Source: Sphingopyxis sp. BSN-002
Lineage (GTDB): Bacteria; Pseudomonadota; Alphaproteobacteria; Sphingomonadales; Sphingomonadaceae
NCBI RefSeq assembly: GCF_022024275.1
Contig: NZ_CP091804.1
Location: forward strand, 372,001 to 436,000
DNA: 64,000 nt
Direction of reading: 5' to 3'
Every line of letters starts with the position of its first letter. The stretch's first letter is position 1. The notes under the pieces are model-generated. The model was given only the letters and a program-made list of their open reading frames with translations, was not told the DNA's origin and did not search any database. Of this stretch, positions 9,040 through 18,320 are shown in pieces. The translations under genes were made by a program, and so were the position numbers.

Positions 9040-9945
9040 TTAGAAGTACCCCTCCTGCTTCTTCTTCTCCATCGACGCATCGCCGCCATCCTTGTCGATG
9101 ATGCGGCCCTGTCGTTCGCTCGTCGTGGTCAGGAGCATTTCCTGAATGACTTCAGAAAGGGTCTTCGCCTCGCTCTCGACCGCGCCGGTGAGCGGATAGC
9201 AGCCGAGGGTGCGGAAGCGCACGGAACGTTCGACTGGGACTTCACCATCCTTGAGCGGGAAGCGGTCGTCGTCGACCATCAGCAGCAGGCCATCGCGCTC
9301 GACCGTCGGGCGCGGCGCGGCGAAATAGAGCGGTACGATCGGGATATTCTCGCGCGCGATATATTGCCAGATGTCGAGTTCGGTCCAGTTCGAGATCGGG
9401 AAGACGCGGATGCTCTCACCCTTCGCCTTGCGGGCGTTGTAGAGGTTCCAGAGCTCGGGGCGCTGCTTCTTCGGGTCCCAGCCGTGGCTTGCGGTGCGGA
9501 AGGAAAAGATGCGCTCCTTGGCGCGGCTCTTTTCCTCGTCGCGCCGCGCACCGCCGAAGGCGACGTCGAAACCGTGAAGGTCAAGCGCCTGCTTCAGCCC
9601 CTCGGTCTTCCACATGTCGGTGTGGAGCGGGCCGTGGTCGAACGGGTTGATCCCGCGTTCTTTGGCCTCCGGGTTCTGATAGACGATCAGTTCCATGCCG
9701 CTTTCGGCCGCCATCCGGTCGCGCAGTTCGTACATCGCCTGGAATTTCCATGTCGTGTCGACATGTAGCAGTGGAAACGGCGGTGGCGACGGATAGAAGG
9801 CCTTGCGCGCGAGATGGAGCATCACCGCGCTGTCTTTGCCGACGCTGTACAGCATCACGGGCTTGGCCGCGTCGGCCATCACTTCGCGCATGATATGAAT
9901 GCTCTCGGCCTCGAGCCGGTCGAGATGGGTCAGCGTATCGGTCAT
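9040..9945 (-). CDS. cysD: Sulfate adenylyltransferase small subunit
   Basis: This 301-residue member of the PAPS reductase/ATP pyrophosphatase family forms APS from ATP and sulfate with CysN. The pyrophosphatase loop reads [13 protein letters not shown], and [14 protein letters not shown] and [16 protein letters not shown] follow as family signatures. I chose ATG 9945, which gives the usual CysD length and the expected [15 protein letters not shown] start; it is preceded by a purine-rich AAGGGCGGG. An in-frame extension upstream would add 20 unconserved residues. It is the first gene of the operon, 75 bp from the stop of the LysR gene on the same strand. Confidence 0.94.
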   Translation of the reverse strand: MTDTLTHLDRLEAESIHIMREVMADAAKPVMLYSVGKDSAVMLHLARKAFYPSPPPFPLLHVDTTWKFQAMYELRDRMAAESGMELIVYQNPEAKERGINPFDHGPLHTDMWKTEGLKQALDLHGFDVAFGGARRDEEKSRAKERIFSFRTASHGWDPKKQRPELWNLYNARKAKGESIRVFPISNWTELDIWQYIARENIPIVPLYFAAPRPTVERDGLLLMVDDDRFPLKDGEVPVERSVRFRTLGCYPLTGAVESEAKTLSEVIQEMLLTTTSERQGRIIDKDGGDASMEKKKQEGYF

Positions 9946-10020
9946 GACCCGCCCTTGCCGCTGTGGATGACGGCGGGCAAGCAGTATGGGCTTTCGTGGG
10001 GACAAGCCAGACTTGAAAGC

Positions 10021-10917
10021 TCAGCCATCAACCTTTGCATCCTGCCAGTCGGCGCCGGCGCGTTGGATAGCCGGAAGGGCGCGAGACAGGCGTTGCTCCA
10101 TCTCGGGTTGTGCGAGCCATGCCGGATCGATGAGCAGGCCCAGTTCGCGTCGGAAGTCATAGCCGCTGACCTTGATGGGCACGATGCCCTCGATCGCGAG
10201 CGACCCGGGCGCGGTCGTGATCCCTACCCCAGCAGCGACCATCCGCAGGCAGCGGTCGTCGCTGTCGCTGCGCAGGGCAAAACGCGGGCGCACCCGGTGG
10301 CGGGTGAAGAAGCGGCTGGTGGCGTCGAGGAACTCGCACGATCGGCGGGCGATCATCGTTTCGGGTGCCAGCTCTTCCGGCGTAACCTCCCCCTGCGCCG
10401 CCAGCGCGTGGTTCACCGCGACGAACATCACCATCGGCTCTTCGTAGAGCGGCACGACATTCGGCTCGCGCTCGCCCGAACGCAGCGACAGCATTGCTAT
10501 ATTGAGGCGCCCGGCATGAATGGCGGCGCGAAGTTCGGAGTCGCTGTTCTCGCTGATCTCCAGCGCGAAGTCGCGCGACAGCAATCCCGCGACATTCTGG
10601 AAAAACTCGCCCGGCACGGAGCGAATGGTCCCGAGCTTCAGTACCGGTTTGTCGCTTTCCTCGGCGCGGCCGAAGCCGTCGGCGGAGCGGAAACCCCGTT
10701 CGAGATCGCGGGCGATCGGCAAGAAGCGGCCGCCGGCTTCGGTGAGGCGGATCTGGCGGCGATTGCGGATGAAGAGCGGCGCACCGACCAGGCGTTCGAG
10801 GTCGGCGATGCCCGTCGACAGCGCCGGCTGGGTGACGCGGATTTGCTGCGCCGCGCGGGTGAAGCTGCCCGCGTCGACCACGGCGAGGAACTGGCGGATG
10901 TGCGAACGCTTTATCAT
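10021..10917 (-). CDS. LysR-family transcriptional regulator
   Basis: This 298-residue protein has a typical LysR N-terminal HTH (HIRQFLAVVDAGSFTRAAQQ, then VTQPALSTGIADLERLVGAPLF) and a periplasmic-binding-like effector domain. It diverges from isovaleryl-CoA dehydrogenase and two dyads lie in the 100-bp gap, one overlapping its own start codon. That arrangement suggests autoregulation and control of the ivd operon. It also lies upstream of cysD on the same strand, so a role in sulfur control (CysB-like) is the alternative. I favour the divergent neighbour. Confidence 0.88.
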   Translation of the reverse strand: MIKRSHIRQFLAVVDAGSFTRAAQQIRVTQPALSTGIADLERLVGAPLFIRNRRQIRLTEAGGRFLPIARDLERGFRSADGFGRAEESDKPVLKLGTIRSVPGEFFQNVAGLLSRDFALEISENSDSELRAAIHAGRLNIAMLSLRSGEREPNVVPLYEEPMVMFVAVNHALAAQGEVTPEELAPETMIARRSCEFLDATSRFFTRHRVRPRFALRSDSDDRCLRMVAAGVGITTAPGSLAIEGIVPIKVSGYDFRRELGLLIDPAWLAQPEMEQRLSRALPAIQRAGADWQDAKVDG

Positions 10918-10951
10918 AAGATTTTCTTATGCTGAAACGCGTGAAGTTTCA
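10915..10951. promoter_or_regulatory. Two adjacent dyads in the LysR/ivd divergent promoter
   Basis: CATAAG (10915-10920) and CTTATG (10926-10931) are perfect 6-bp arms with a 5-base spacer, overlapping the LysR ATG. TGAAAC (10933-10938) and GTTTCA (10946-10951) are perfect 6-bp arms with a 7-base spacer; this second dyad contains a T-N11-A arrangement as LysR sites do. The rest of the gap to ivd is moderately AT-rich and contains an A/G-rich ribosome site (CGAAGGGACC) before ATG 11018. Confidence 0.5.
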
Positions 10952-11017
10952 ATTTTCATATGAAGCCGCTTTGAGGCACAACCGCGGCATGTTCCGCCCC
11001 TGACCGAAGGGACCCTC

Positions 11018-12187
11018 ATGCGCGCTACCCCCGATTTCGATTTCGCGCTCGGCGAAACCGCCGACATGATCCGCGACACCACTGCCCGCTTCGCCGACGA
11101 GCAGATCGCTCCGCTTGCCGCCAGGGCCGACGCCGAAGACTGGTTCCCGCGCGACGAACTGTGGACGCAGATGGGTGCGCTCGGCCTGCACGGCATCACC
11201 GTCGAGGAAGAGTTTGGCGGTCTTGGCCTCGGCTATCTCGAGCATGTTATCGCGGTCGAGGAAGTCAGCCGTGCGAGCGCCGCGATCGGCCTGTCCTACG
11301 GCGCGCACTCAAACCTTTGCGTCAACCAGATCCGCCGCTGGGGCAATGCCGAGCAGAAGGCGAAATATCTGCCCAAGCTGATCAGCGGCGAGCATGTCGG
11401 CAGCCTCGCGATGTCCGAAGCCGGCGCGGGCAGCGACGTCGTCTCGATGAAGCTGAAGGCCGACAAGGTTCAGGGCGGTTATGTCCTCAACGGCACCAAA
11501 TTCTGGATCACCAACGCCACGTATGCGGACACGCTGGTCGTTTATGCCAAGACGAGCCCCGACGCGGGCTCGCGCGGCATCACCGCCTTCCTGATCGAAA
11601 AGGACATGCCGGGCTTCAGCATCGGGCAGAAGATCGACAAGGTCGGCATGCGCGGTTCGCCGACCGCCGAACTCGTCTTTACCGATTGCGAGATCAGCGA
11701 AGAACAGGTCATGGGTCCCGAGAATGGCGGCGTCGGTGTCCTGATGTCGGGGCTCGACTATGAACGCGTCGTGCTCGCGGGGCTTCAGCTTGGTATCATG
11801 CAGGCGTGCCTCGACACGGTCATTCCCTACGTTCGCGAGCGCAAGCAGTTCGGCAAGCCTATCGGATCGTTCCAGCTGATGCAGGCGAAGGTCGCCGACA
11901 TGTATGTGATGCTGCAGTCGGCGCGCTCCTACGTCTATAACGTCGCCAAGGCATGCGATGCCGGGCAGACCACGCGCTTCGACGCCGCCGGCTGCATCCT
12001 GCTCGCCAGCGAAAATGCGGTGAAGGTCGCCGGCGAAGCGATCCAGGCGCTGGGCGGGGCGGGCTACACCAAGGACTGGCCGGTCGAACGTTACTGGCGC
12101 GACGCCAAGCTGCTCGACATCGGCGCGGGGACGAATGAGATCCGCCGCATGCTGATCGGCCGCGAACTGATCGGCGCGGGCGCGTGA
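11018..12187 (+). CDS. ivd: Isovaleryl-CoA dehydrogenase
   Basis: This 389-residue FAD enzyme oxidises isovaleryl-CoA to 3-methylcrotonyl-CoA in leucine breakdown and passes electrons to ETF. It has the [14 protein letters not shown] flavin loop (131-144). Glu249 in [12 protein letters not shown] is at the position of the catalytic base used by isovaleryl-CoA dehydrogenases; most other acyl-CoA dehydrogenases place it later in the chain. The product is the substrate of the MCC carboxylase encoded at 16.3-20.2 kb. Its stop overlaps a GTG start of the next gene, opening a chain of coupled small genes. Divergent LysR is the likely regulator. Confidence 0.92.
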   Translation: MRATPDFDFALGETADMIRDTTARFADEQIAPLAARADAEDWFPRDELWTQMGALGLHGITVEEEFGGLGLGYLEHVIAVEEVSRASAAIGLSYGAHSNLCVNQIRRWGNAEQKAKYLPKLISGEHVGSLAMSEAGAGSDVVSMKLKADKVQGGYVLNGTKFWITNATYADTLVVYAKTSPDAGSRGITAFLIEKDMPGFSIGQKIDKVGMRGSPTAELVFTDCEISEEQVMGPENGGVGVLMSGLDYERVVLAGLQLGIMQACLDTVIPYVRERKQFGKPIGSFQLMQAKVADMYVMLQSARSYVYNVAKACDAGQTTRFDAAGCILLASENAVKVAGEAIQALGGAGYTKDWPVERYWRDAKLLDIGAGTNEIRRMLIGRELIGAGA

Positions 12188-12534
12188 TCTGGCTCTGGCT
12201 GTCGGCCGCCTTCATGGCGACGACGGCCGTAGTTCACGGCTTTCTGGGCGAGCGGCGGCTGATCCAGCCGCTGATGACGCTCGACCAGGGCGTGATGAGC
12301 GTCGATCTGGCGCGCAAGGTGTTCCGGCTCGCGTGGCACGCCCTGTCGCTGCTGATGCTGGTGTCGGCGGCGTCGGTCATCTGGCCCGGCACACCGCGCG
12401 AGCTTATCCTGCTGATCGGTGCCGCGTGGACCGCGACCGGCCTGTTCGATGCGATCTATACGCGCGGCAAGCATATCGGCTGGCCGTTCCTGACCGCGTC
12501 GGGCATCTTCGCTGTCATCGGCGCGTTGGCATGA
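12184..12534 (+). CDS. Small membrane protein of unknown function
   Basis: This 116-residue protein begins at a GTG that overlaps the ivd stop (GTGA). It is predicted to cross the membrane about four times: near residues 1-20, 50-67, 74-92 and 98-115. I do not recognise a family. It is translationally coupled to ivd and to the VOC protein after it, so it is expressed whenever leucine catabolism is. Confidence 0.7.
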   Translation: MIWLWLSAAFMATTAVVHGFLGERRLIQPLMTLDQGVMSVDLARKVFRLAWHALSLLMLVSAASVIWPGTPRELILLIGAAWTATGLFDAIYTRGKHIGWPFLTASGIFAVIGALA

Positions 12535-12950
12535 CCATGCGCGGGCTCGTCCATCACATCGATCTTACGGTCACAGACAAGGAGCGGTCTCGCGTCTTCT
12601 ACGACGCGGTGCTTGGCTTCCTTGGCTATCGCCGTGCGGCGGATTACGATCATGGCAGCGACTGGGACCGCGAAGGCGAGCCCTTCCATTCGATCGGCAT
12701 CCTCGAAGCGCGCGGCGACGGCACAGCGCGGACCCACGACCGTTACTCCCCGGGCCTCCACCATCTTGCATGGACCGCCGAAAGCCGCGAGGACGTCGAT
12801 ACGCTCCATGATTTGCTGCGCAGCATCGACGCCACCGTGCTCGATGCACCAGCCGATTATCCGCGCTACGGCCCAAACTACTACGCCGTCTTTTTCGCCG
12901 ATCCCGACGGATTGAAGCTCGAGTTCGTTTTCGGGGCGACCGGCGGATGA
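12531..12950 (+). CDS. VOC-family (glyoxalase/dioxygenase fold) protein
   Basis: This 139-residue protein shows the VOC pattern: VHHIDLTVTDKERSRVFYDAVLGF at the start (metal His near residue 7-8), GLHHLAWTAES in the middle, and a C-terminal FADPDGLKLEFVF carrying the metal Glu. Substrate unknown; it could be a lactoylglutathione-lyase-like or epimerase-like enzyme. The ATG at 12531 overlaps the upstream stop by 4 bp, which decides the start; a longer in-frame extension reads through the membrane gene and is not credible. Confidence 0.8.
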   Translation: MTMRGLVHHIDLTVTDKERSRVFYDAVLGFLGYRRAADYDHGSDWDREGEPFHSIGILEARGDGTARTHDRYSPGLHHLAWTAESREDVDTLHDLLRSIDATVLDAPADYPRYGPNYYAVFFADPDGLKLEFVFGATGG

Positions 12951-13225
12951 ACGGGACGCTGCTCGACGCGCTGCAATATTATGGTGCGGCTGCCGCGACG
13001 CTCGCGGCGTTGTTGGTATCGCTCAACCTCGGCGAACGATGGAATGGCTGGGCGTTCGTGATCTTCGTGACGAGCAGCCTCGCGCTCATCGCATGGGGCT
13101 TCCTTCAGCCCGACAGCGAAGGCATCGGCTGGCAGAATGTTGCGCTGCTCTGCATCAACCTTGTCGGCGTTTATAGCCATCTGATCCGCAAGAAGGCCCC
13201 GTCCTCCGCCGAGGAGGAGGCATGA
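12947..13225 (+). CDS. Small membrane protein of unknown function
   Basis: This 92-residue protein has three likely membrane helices (about residues 8-26, 33-51 and 62-79) and a charged C-terminal tail (RKKAPSSAEEEA). I do not recognise the family with confidence. Both ends overlap neighbours by ATGA junctions, so it belongs to the ivd operon. Confidence 0.7.
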   Translation: MNGTLLDALQYYGAAAATLAALLVSLNLGERWNGWAFVIFVTSSLALIAWGFLQPDSEGIGWQNVALLCINLVGVYSHLIRKKAPSSAEEEA

Positions 13226-14037
13226 TACAGCCGCTTGCCTTTTTGTTGACAGCAGCCGCGCTATGCCTCGGCGCTTGCGGAAAGCGCGCGGAGGCGGAAG
13301 AATTTCAACTCGACGGCGCAAATTACCGGACCGCGCAGCAAAAGCTGGCGCACGGCAAGCGTCTGGCCGTGCTGCTCGGGTGTGAGTCCTGCCACGGTTC
13401 CACGATGCAGGGCACGAATGCCTCGGCCGACGATCCCGAAATGGGCGAGATGAACGCCCCGAATCTCAGCCTGCTGATGCCGCGCTACTCAGATGCCGAG
13501 TTCGAGCGCGCGCTGCGCAAGGGCGTGCCGAAGGACGGGCGCGAATTCTGGTTTATGCCGTCGGAGGGTCTGCAATTTCTGGGCGATGCGGACATGGCGG
13601 CGTTGATTGCCTATCTCCGGACCGTGCCCCCCGGCGGAAAGCCAATGCCGCCTTTGATGAAAGGGCCGCTATTCTTCCATCTGATCGACACCGGCGAGAT
13701 GCGTCCGGCTCCCGAGATCGCCGAACGCTTCCGGAAGGAACAGCCCGCGGACGTGGGATCGCAGCATCGCTATGGCCGCTATATCGCGATGCTGGTGTGC
13801 TCCGAATGCCATAATTCAAAATTGCAGGGCTATGTCGACTTCACGCCCGATCTCGATATCGCCGGCGCCTATAGCGCCGAACAGCTCGAACAGTTGCTGA
13901 TCACAGGTAAAGGCATTACGCCGCGCGACCTGGGCATGATGGGCGACACCGTGCGTGCCCGGCTCAACCGCTTAACGCCTCACGAGCGCAACGCCCTGAT
14001 CGCTTATCTCAAGGCACGGGCGGAGCGGCCGCAATGA
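13222..14037 (+). CDS. Diheme cytochrome c lipoprotein
   Basis: This 271-residue exported protein has a lipoprotein signal with Cys19 in the LGAC lipobox. Two CxxCH heme c motifs are visible: CESCH (54-58) and CSECH (193-197), each followed by a cytochrome-c-like helix with a possible Met ligand. It is probably tethered to the periplasmic side of a membrane. It is the last gene of the coupled ivd chain. A role in electron transfer linked to acyl-CoA oxidation is conceivable but the location in the periplasm makes a direct link to ivd unlikely. A weak hairpin (GCGGCC 14025-14030 with GGCCGC 14040-14045) spans its stop. Confidence 0.85.
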   Translation: MIQPLAFLLTAAALCLGACGKRAEAEEFQLDGANYRTAQQKLAHGKRLAVLLGCESCHGSTMQGTNASADDPEMGEMNAPNLSLLMPRYSDAEFERALRKGVPKDGREFWFMPSEGLQFLGDADMAALIAYLRTVPPGGKPMPPLMKGPLFFHLIDTGEMRPAPEIAERFRKEQPADVGSQHRYGRYIAMLVCSECHNSKLQGYVDFTPDLDIAGAYSAEQLEQLLITGKGITPRDLGMMGDTVRARLNRLTPHERNALIAYLKARAERPQ

Positions 14038-14057
14038 ACGGCCGCCCCGTTCCCCTG

Positions 14058-16142
14058 TCAGCCCCAGACGCGCACGCGCTTGTCGGGCGCGAGGTAGAGC
14101 TTGTCGCCTTCCTTGACGTCGAACGCCTTGTACCATGCGTCGAGATTGCGGACGGTGAGCGCGCGATACATGCCCGGCGCGTGGCCGTCGGTCGCAACGC
14201 GCGCGCGCAGCGCCTCGTCGCGCATCTTGGTCGCCCAGGTCTGCGCATAGGCGATAAAGAAGCGCTGATCACCGGTGAAGCCGTCGATCACCGGCGCCTC
14301 CTTGCCGCCGAGCGACGCGCGGTAGGCATCATAGGCGGCCTGCAGGCCTGCAACGTCGGCGATATTCTCGCCGAGCGTCAGCTTGCCGTTCACGGCGAGG
14401 TCGGGGAACGGCTTGTAGGTGTCGTACTGCGCCGCCAGCGCCGCACCGGCCGCGTTGAACTTCGCCAGATCCGCCGCGGTCCACCAGTTGCGGAGTGCGC
14501 CGGTCGAGTCGAACGCCGCACCATTGTTGTCGAAGCTGTGGCTGATCTCGTGGCCGATGACGGCACCGATCGCGCCATAATTGTACGCCGGGTCGGCCTT
14601 GGCGTTGAAGAAGGGCGGCTGCAGGATCGCGGCGGGGAAGTTCAGTGCGTTCTGGACCGGCAGGTTCACGGCGTTGACGGTCTGCGGCGTCATCCACCAT
14701 TCGGCCTTGTCCATCGGCTTGCCGATCTTGGCGAGCTGATGCGCATATTCGGCCTTCTGCCCCGCAATCTGGTTCGCATAGGCGTTGTCGGCGCTGACCG
14801 TGTAGCTGCCGTAATCGCGCCAGGTTTCGGGATAACCGACGCCGACGACGATCGTTTCGACCTTCTTGATCGCTTCCTTCTTGGTTTCGGGTGCCATCCA
14901 GTCGATCGTGTTGACGCGCTTGGCGAAGGCGGTCTTGATCCCCTTCACCATGTCGCCGACTTCGGCTTTCGCCGAGGCCGGGAAATATTTCTCGGCATAG
15001 ACGCGGCCGACCGCGTCGCCGAGATCGGTGTTCAGTGCGTCGAGCGCACGCTTGTCGCGGCTGCGCTGCTCCGGTGTGCCCGCAAGCGTCGTGCCGTAAA
15101 AGGCGAAGTGCGCATTATCGAGCTTCGTCGGCAGCACGTCGGTGTGGCTGTTGATCTGATGGAACGTCAGCCAGTCTTTCCACGCATCAAGCGGCTCCGA
15201 CGCCACAAGCGCCGACAGACCGGTGATCGCGCCCGCATGATACGCGCCGAACTTGCCCGCCTTGTCGAGGCCCGCCGCCGCGAAATAGGCATCCCAGTCG
15301 ATGCCGGGTGCCTTTTTGGCGAAATCGGCCTTCGTCCAAACACCTGCGGACTTGGTGAAGTCCTCGCTCGCTTCGCGGTTCGCATGCGCCTTCGCTATCT
15401 TCATCTCGAGGTCGAAGATGCGGCCCGCCTTCACGTCGGCGTCGGCGATGCCCGCCTCGGTCAGAAGCTTCGCGACATAACTCTTATAGGCGGTGCGGAT
15501 GCTCGCCATTTTGGGATCGGCCGAGAGATAATATTCGCGCTCGGGCATACCGAGGCCGCCCTGCAGCATATAGGGGATGACCTCGCCGGGGGTCGCAAGC
15601 CCCTGCGTCACGAAGATGCCGAACAGATTCTCGGTCTCGAAATCGGTCGCGTTGAGGGGGTCGACGTCGGCGCGGGTTTGTTCGCCAAGGACCTTCGAAA
15701 GGCCGGCCTTGTCGGAGATCGCGGCGAAGCGCGCGAGGTCGGCTTCGACCGGCTTCAGGCCAGCGGCGTCGATCGCCTTCGTGTTGGTGTAGGCCTTGTA
15801 GAAATCGGCGATGCGGCCGTCGTCGGTCTTGGGGTCGCCGCCGCTCTTGACGATCGCATCGACCAGTTCGCGGGTGCGCTTCTCGGTCTCGAGGAAGGCG
15901 ATGTAGAAGGCGCCGATCGACGAGCGGTCGGCGGGGATCGCCGTCGTCTTTTGCCAGTTACCGTTGGCATAGGCGTAGAAGTCGTCCCCCGGCTTCACGG
16001 CCGTGTCCATCGCGGTCTTGCTGATGCCGAGTTCGGTCCCGACGGTATAGGCGGCGCTTTCCTTGTCGCCTTTCGAACAGGCAACGGGACCCGCGACGAT
16101 CGCGGCGGTCGAAAGCAGGATGGCAAAGACGGCTTTTTTCAT
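14058..16142 (-). CDS. M13-family zinc metallopeptidase (neprilysin/PepO-like)
   Basis: This 694-residue exported endopeptidase has a signal with a lipobox-like GPVAC (Cys22). The early GDDFYAYANGNW is the M13 N-terminal signature. The zinc motif HEISH is at 531-535, and the third ligand Glu592 lies in GENIADVAG about 60 residues on, as the family requires. The C-terminus ends in RVRVWG, a variant of the usual terminal CxxW. It probably degrades oligopeptides in the periplasm. I chose ATG 16142 since it gives the signal sequence. It is convergent with the cytochrome gene and divergent from mccB; a part in leucine supply is only inference. Confidence 0.93.
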   Translation of the reverse strand: MKKAVFAILLSTAAIVAGPVACSKGDKESAAYTVGTELGISKTAMDTAVKPGDDFYAYANGNWQKTTAIPADRSSIGAFYIAFLETEKRTRELVDAIVKSGGDPKTDDGRIADFYKAYTNTKAIDAAGLKPVEADLARFAAISDKAGLSKVLGEQTRADVDPLNATDFETENLFGIFVTQGLATPGEVIPYMLQGGLGMPEREYYLSADPKMASIRTAYKSYVAKLLTEAGIADADVKAGRIFDLEMKIAKAHANREASEDFTKSAGVWTKADFAKKAPGIDWDAYFAAAGLDKAGKFGAYHAGAITGLSALVASEPLDAWKDWLTFHQINSHTDVLPTKLDNAHFAFYGTTLAGTPEQRSRDKRALDALNTDLGDAVGRVYAEKYFPASAKAEVGDMVKGIKTAFAKRVNTIDWMAPETKKEAIKKVETIVVGVGYPETWRDYGSYTVSADNAYANQIAGQKAEYAHQLAKIGKPMDKAEWWMTPQTVNAVNLPVQNALNFPAAILQPPFFNAKADPAYNYGAIGAVIGHEISHSFDNNGAAFDSTGALRNWWTAADLAKFNAAGAALAAQYDTYKPFPDLAVNGKLTLGENIADVAGLQAAYDAYRASLGGKEAPVIDGFTGDQRFFIAYAQTWATKMRDEALRARVATDGHAPGMYRALTVRNLDAWYKAFDVKEGDKLYLAPDKRVRVWG

Positions 16143-16288
16143 CGGACTAACCTTGTTCTGGGGGCGGCACGTGGCGGGCATAGGCCTGTGACGAACCGGT
16201 TTCAATGCCAACCAATTTCGGCCTGCGCTCCTTTTCAATCGACGAACGGCAGGGTAGTTCCGGGTGAATATCAGGGAGAGAGTTTGAC

Positions 16289-17887
16289 GTGAGCGCACCA
16301 GTTCTTGGCACGATGATCAATCCGGACAGCGACGCGTTCCGCGCCAATGCTGCGCACAATCGCGGCCTGCGCGACGAGCTCTATGCGCGTGTCGCCGAAG
16401 CGGGGCTTGGCGGCAACGAGAAGTCGCGCGAGCGGCATACGAGCCGCGGCAAGTTGCTGCCGCGCGAGCGCGTCGAGCGGCTGCTCGATCCCGGCTCGCC
16501 CTTCCTCGAGATCGGCCAGCTTGCGGCGGGCGACATGTATGAGGGCGAGGTTCCGGGCGCCGGCATGATCGCGGGGATCGGCCGCGTGTCGGGCAGGCAG
16601 ACGATGATCGTCTGCAACGACGCGACGGTGAAGGGCGGCACCTACTATCCGATGACGGTGAAGAAGCATCTTCGCGCGCAGGAGATTGCCGAGACGAACC
16701 GCCTGCCCTGCGTCTATCTGGTCGACAGCGGCGGCGCGAACCTGCCGCATCAGGATCAGGTCTTTCCCGACCGCGACCATTTCGGCCGCATCTTCTTCAA
16801 CCAGGCGAATATGTCGGCGAAGCGCATCCCGCAGATTGCCTGCGTGATGGGCAGCTGTACCGCGGGTGGTGCCTATGTGCCCGCGATGAGCGACGAGACG
16901 GTGATCGTACGCAATCAGGGCACGATCTTCCTCGCCGGCCCGCCGCTGGTGAAGGCCGCAACGGGTGAGGAGATCAGCGCCGAGGATCTGGGCGGCGGCG
17001 ATCTGCACGCGAAGAAGTCAGGCGTCGTTGATCATCTCGCAGAGAATGACGAGCATGCGCTCACGATCGTGCGCGATATCGTGAGCCATCTCGGCGCCGA
17101 CGAAGGCTTCAAGGTCGAGATGAAGGACCCGCGGCCGCCGAAATATGATCCCGAAGAGCTGTATGGCATCATCCCGCAGGACGTCCGCGCGCCTTACGAT
17201 GTGCATGAGGCGATCGCGCGGATCGTCGACGCCAGCGAGTTTCACGAGTTCAAGGCGAACTACGGCAGCACGCTGGTGTGCGGCTTCGCGCATATCTGGG
17301 GCATCCCCGTCGCGATCCTCGCCAACAACGGCGTGCTGTTCAGCGAGAGCGCGGTCAAGGGCGCGCACTTCATCGAGCTCGCGCAGCAGCGGCGCATTCC
17401 CTTGCTCTTCCTCCAGAACATCAGCGGCTTCATGGTCGGCGGCAAATATGAGGCCGAGGGTATTGCCAAGCACGGCGCGAAGCTGGTGACCGCTGTCGCG
17501 ACCGCGACGGTGCCGAAGATCACCGTGCTGATCGGTGGCAGCTTCGGCGCGGGCAATTACGGCATGTGCGGGCGCGCTTACTCGCCGCGTTTCCTCTTCA
17601 CCTGGCCCAATGCGCGGATCAGCGTGATGGGCGGCGAGCAGGCGGCGAGCGTGCTGGCAACGGTCCACCGCGACGCCGACAAATGGACCCCCGAGGAGGC
17701 CGAAGCCTTCAAGGCGCCGATCCGCCAGAAATATGAGGACGAGGGCAATCCCTATCACGCGACCGCGCGGCTGTGGGACGATGGCATCATCGACCCTGCG
17801 CAGACGCGCGATGTGCTGGGGCTGGCCTTTTCCGCAACGCTGAACGCCCCGGTCGAAGACCGCGGGTTTGGCGTGTTCAGGATGTGA
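16289..17887 (+). CDS. mccB: Methylcrotonyl-CoA carboxylase beta subunit (carboxyltransferase)
   Basis: This 532-residue subunit transfers the carboxyl group from biotin to 3-methylcrotonyl-CoA, making 3-methylglutaconyl-CoA in leucine breakdown. It has both carboxyltransferase domains; [11 protein letters not shown] and [16 protein letters not shown] are typical of MCC rather than of propionyl-CoA carboxylase. The start is GTG with AGGGAGAG a few bases upstream. The partner alpha subunit is encoded after a small intervening gene. The separation of the carboxylase from ivd by the M13 gene is noteworthy since in many relatives they are contiguous. Confidence 0.94.
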   Translation: MSAPVLGTMINPDSDAFRANAAHNRGLRDELYARVAEAGLGGNEKSRERHTSRGKLLPRERVERLLDPGSPFLEIGQLAAGDMYEGEVPGAGMIAGIGRVSGRQTMIVCNDATVKGGTYYPMTVKKHLRAQEIAETNRLPCVYLVDSGGANLPHQDQVFPDRDHFGRIFFNQANMSAKRIPQIACVMGSCTAGGAYVPAMSDETVIVRNQGTIFLAGPPLVKAATGEEISAEDLGGGDLHAKKSGVVDHLAENDEHALTIVRDIVSHLGADEGFKVEMKDPRPPKYDPEELYGIIPQDVRAPYDVHEAIARIVDASEFHEFKANYGSTLVCGFAHIWGIPVAILANNGVLFSESAVKGAHFIELAQQRRIPLLFLQNISGFMVGGKYEAEGIAKHGAKLVTAVATATVPKITVLIGGSFGAGNYGMCGRAYSPRFLFTWPNARISVMGGEQAASVLATVHRDADKWTPEEAEAFKAPIRQKYEDEGNPYHATARLWDDGIIDPAQTRDVLGLAFSATLNAPVEDRGFGVFRM

Positions 17888-17891
17888 TGCG

Positions 17892-18320
17892 ATGGCGGAA
17901 TTGTCTTCCGAGATACACGAGGCAATCAGCCAGCTGAGTGCCGAGGGCGATGCACTGGCAGGGCGTGGAGGCTACGAGGCTGCCATCGAGAAATATAATG
18001 CCGCTTGGGCACTGGTTCCTGAACCCAAGTCCAATTGGAACGCATCAACTTGGCTGATGGGAGCAATCGGTGATGCCGCATTTCTAGGCGGCTATCTAAC
18101 CTCGGCACAAGAGGCGCTTGAATATGCAATGCATTGTCCTGACGGATTCGGAAATCCGTTCATCCACTTACGGCTTGGGCAAGTTCTCTACGACAAGGGA
18201 GAATTGGATCGGGCCGGGGATGAATTAACGAGAGCGTATATGGCGGCTGGTGATGAGATATTTGCGGCCGAAGAACCAAAGTACCGCACTTTTCTTGCGA
18301 TGAGAGCCAAATTGAAATGA
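17892..18320 (+). CDS. Short TPR-like protein wedged between MCC subunits
   Basis: This 142-residue soluble protein looks like a pair of degenerate TPR helices (ALAGRGGYEAAIEKYNAAW; then GNPFIHLRLGQVLYDKGELD) with an acidic overall composition. It starts 4 bases after the mccB stop and its own stop overlaps the mccA ATG, so it is fully coupled into the operon. Its base composition and codon use are clearly AT-richer than the genes on both sides, which suggests recent insertion. I loosely associate the central pattern with small TPR proteins that accompany polymorphic toxins, but no toxin is visible here. Function unknown. Confidence 0.75.
   Translation: MAELSSEIHEAISQLSAEGDALAGRGGYEAAIEKYNAAWALVPEPKSNWNASTWLMGAIGDAAFLGGYLTSAQEALEYAMHCPDGFGNPFIHLRLGQVLYDKGELDRAGDELTRAYMAAGDEIFAAEEPKYRTFLAMRAKLK

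Noticed and set aside
6382..9768. 1128-residue plus-strand open frame
   Set aside because: It is the antisense of cysQ, cysNC and cysD. The product is low complexity in style (Arg, Asp, His rich) and matches no family.
14025..14045. GCGGCC/GGCCGC hairpin at the cytochrome stop
   Set aside because: Short stem without T-tract in very GC-rich DNA; noted only in the gene entry.
16284..16290. TTGACGT half-site over the mccB start codon
   Set aside because: The second arm is missing (GCGCACC in place of ACGTCAA); probably chance.
14034..16292. 752-residue plus-strand open frame
   Set aside because: It is antisense to the M13 peptidase, which has all its zinc ligands in place.
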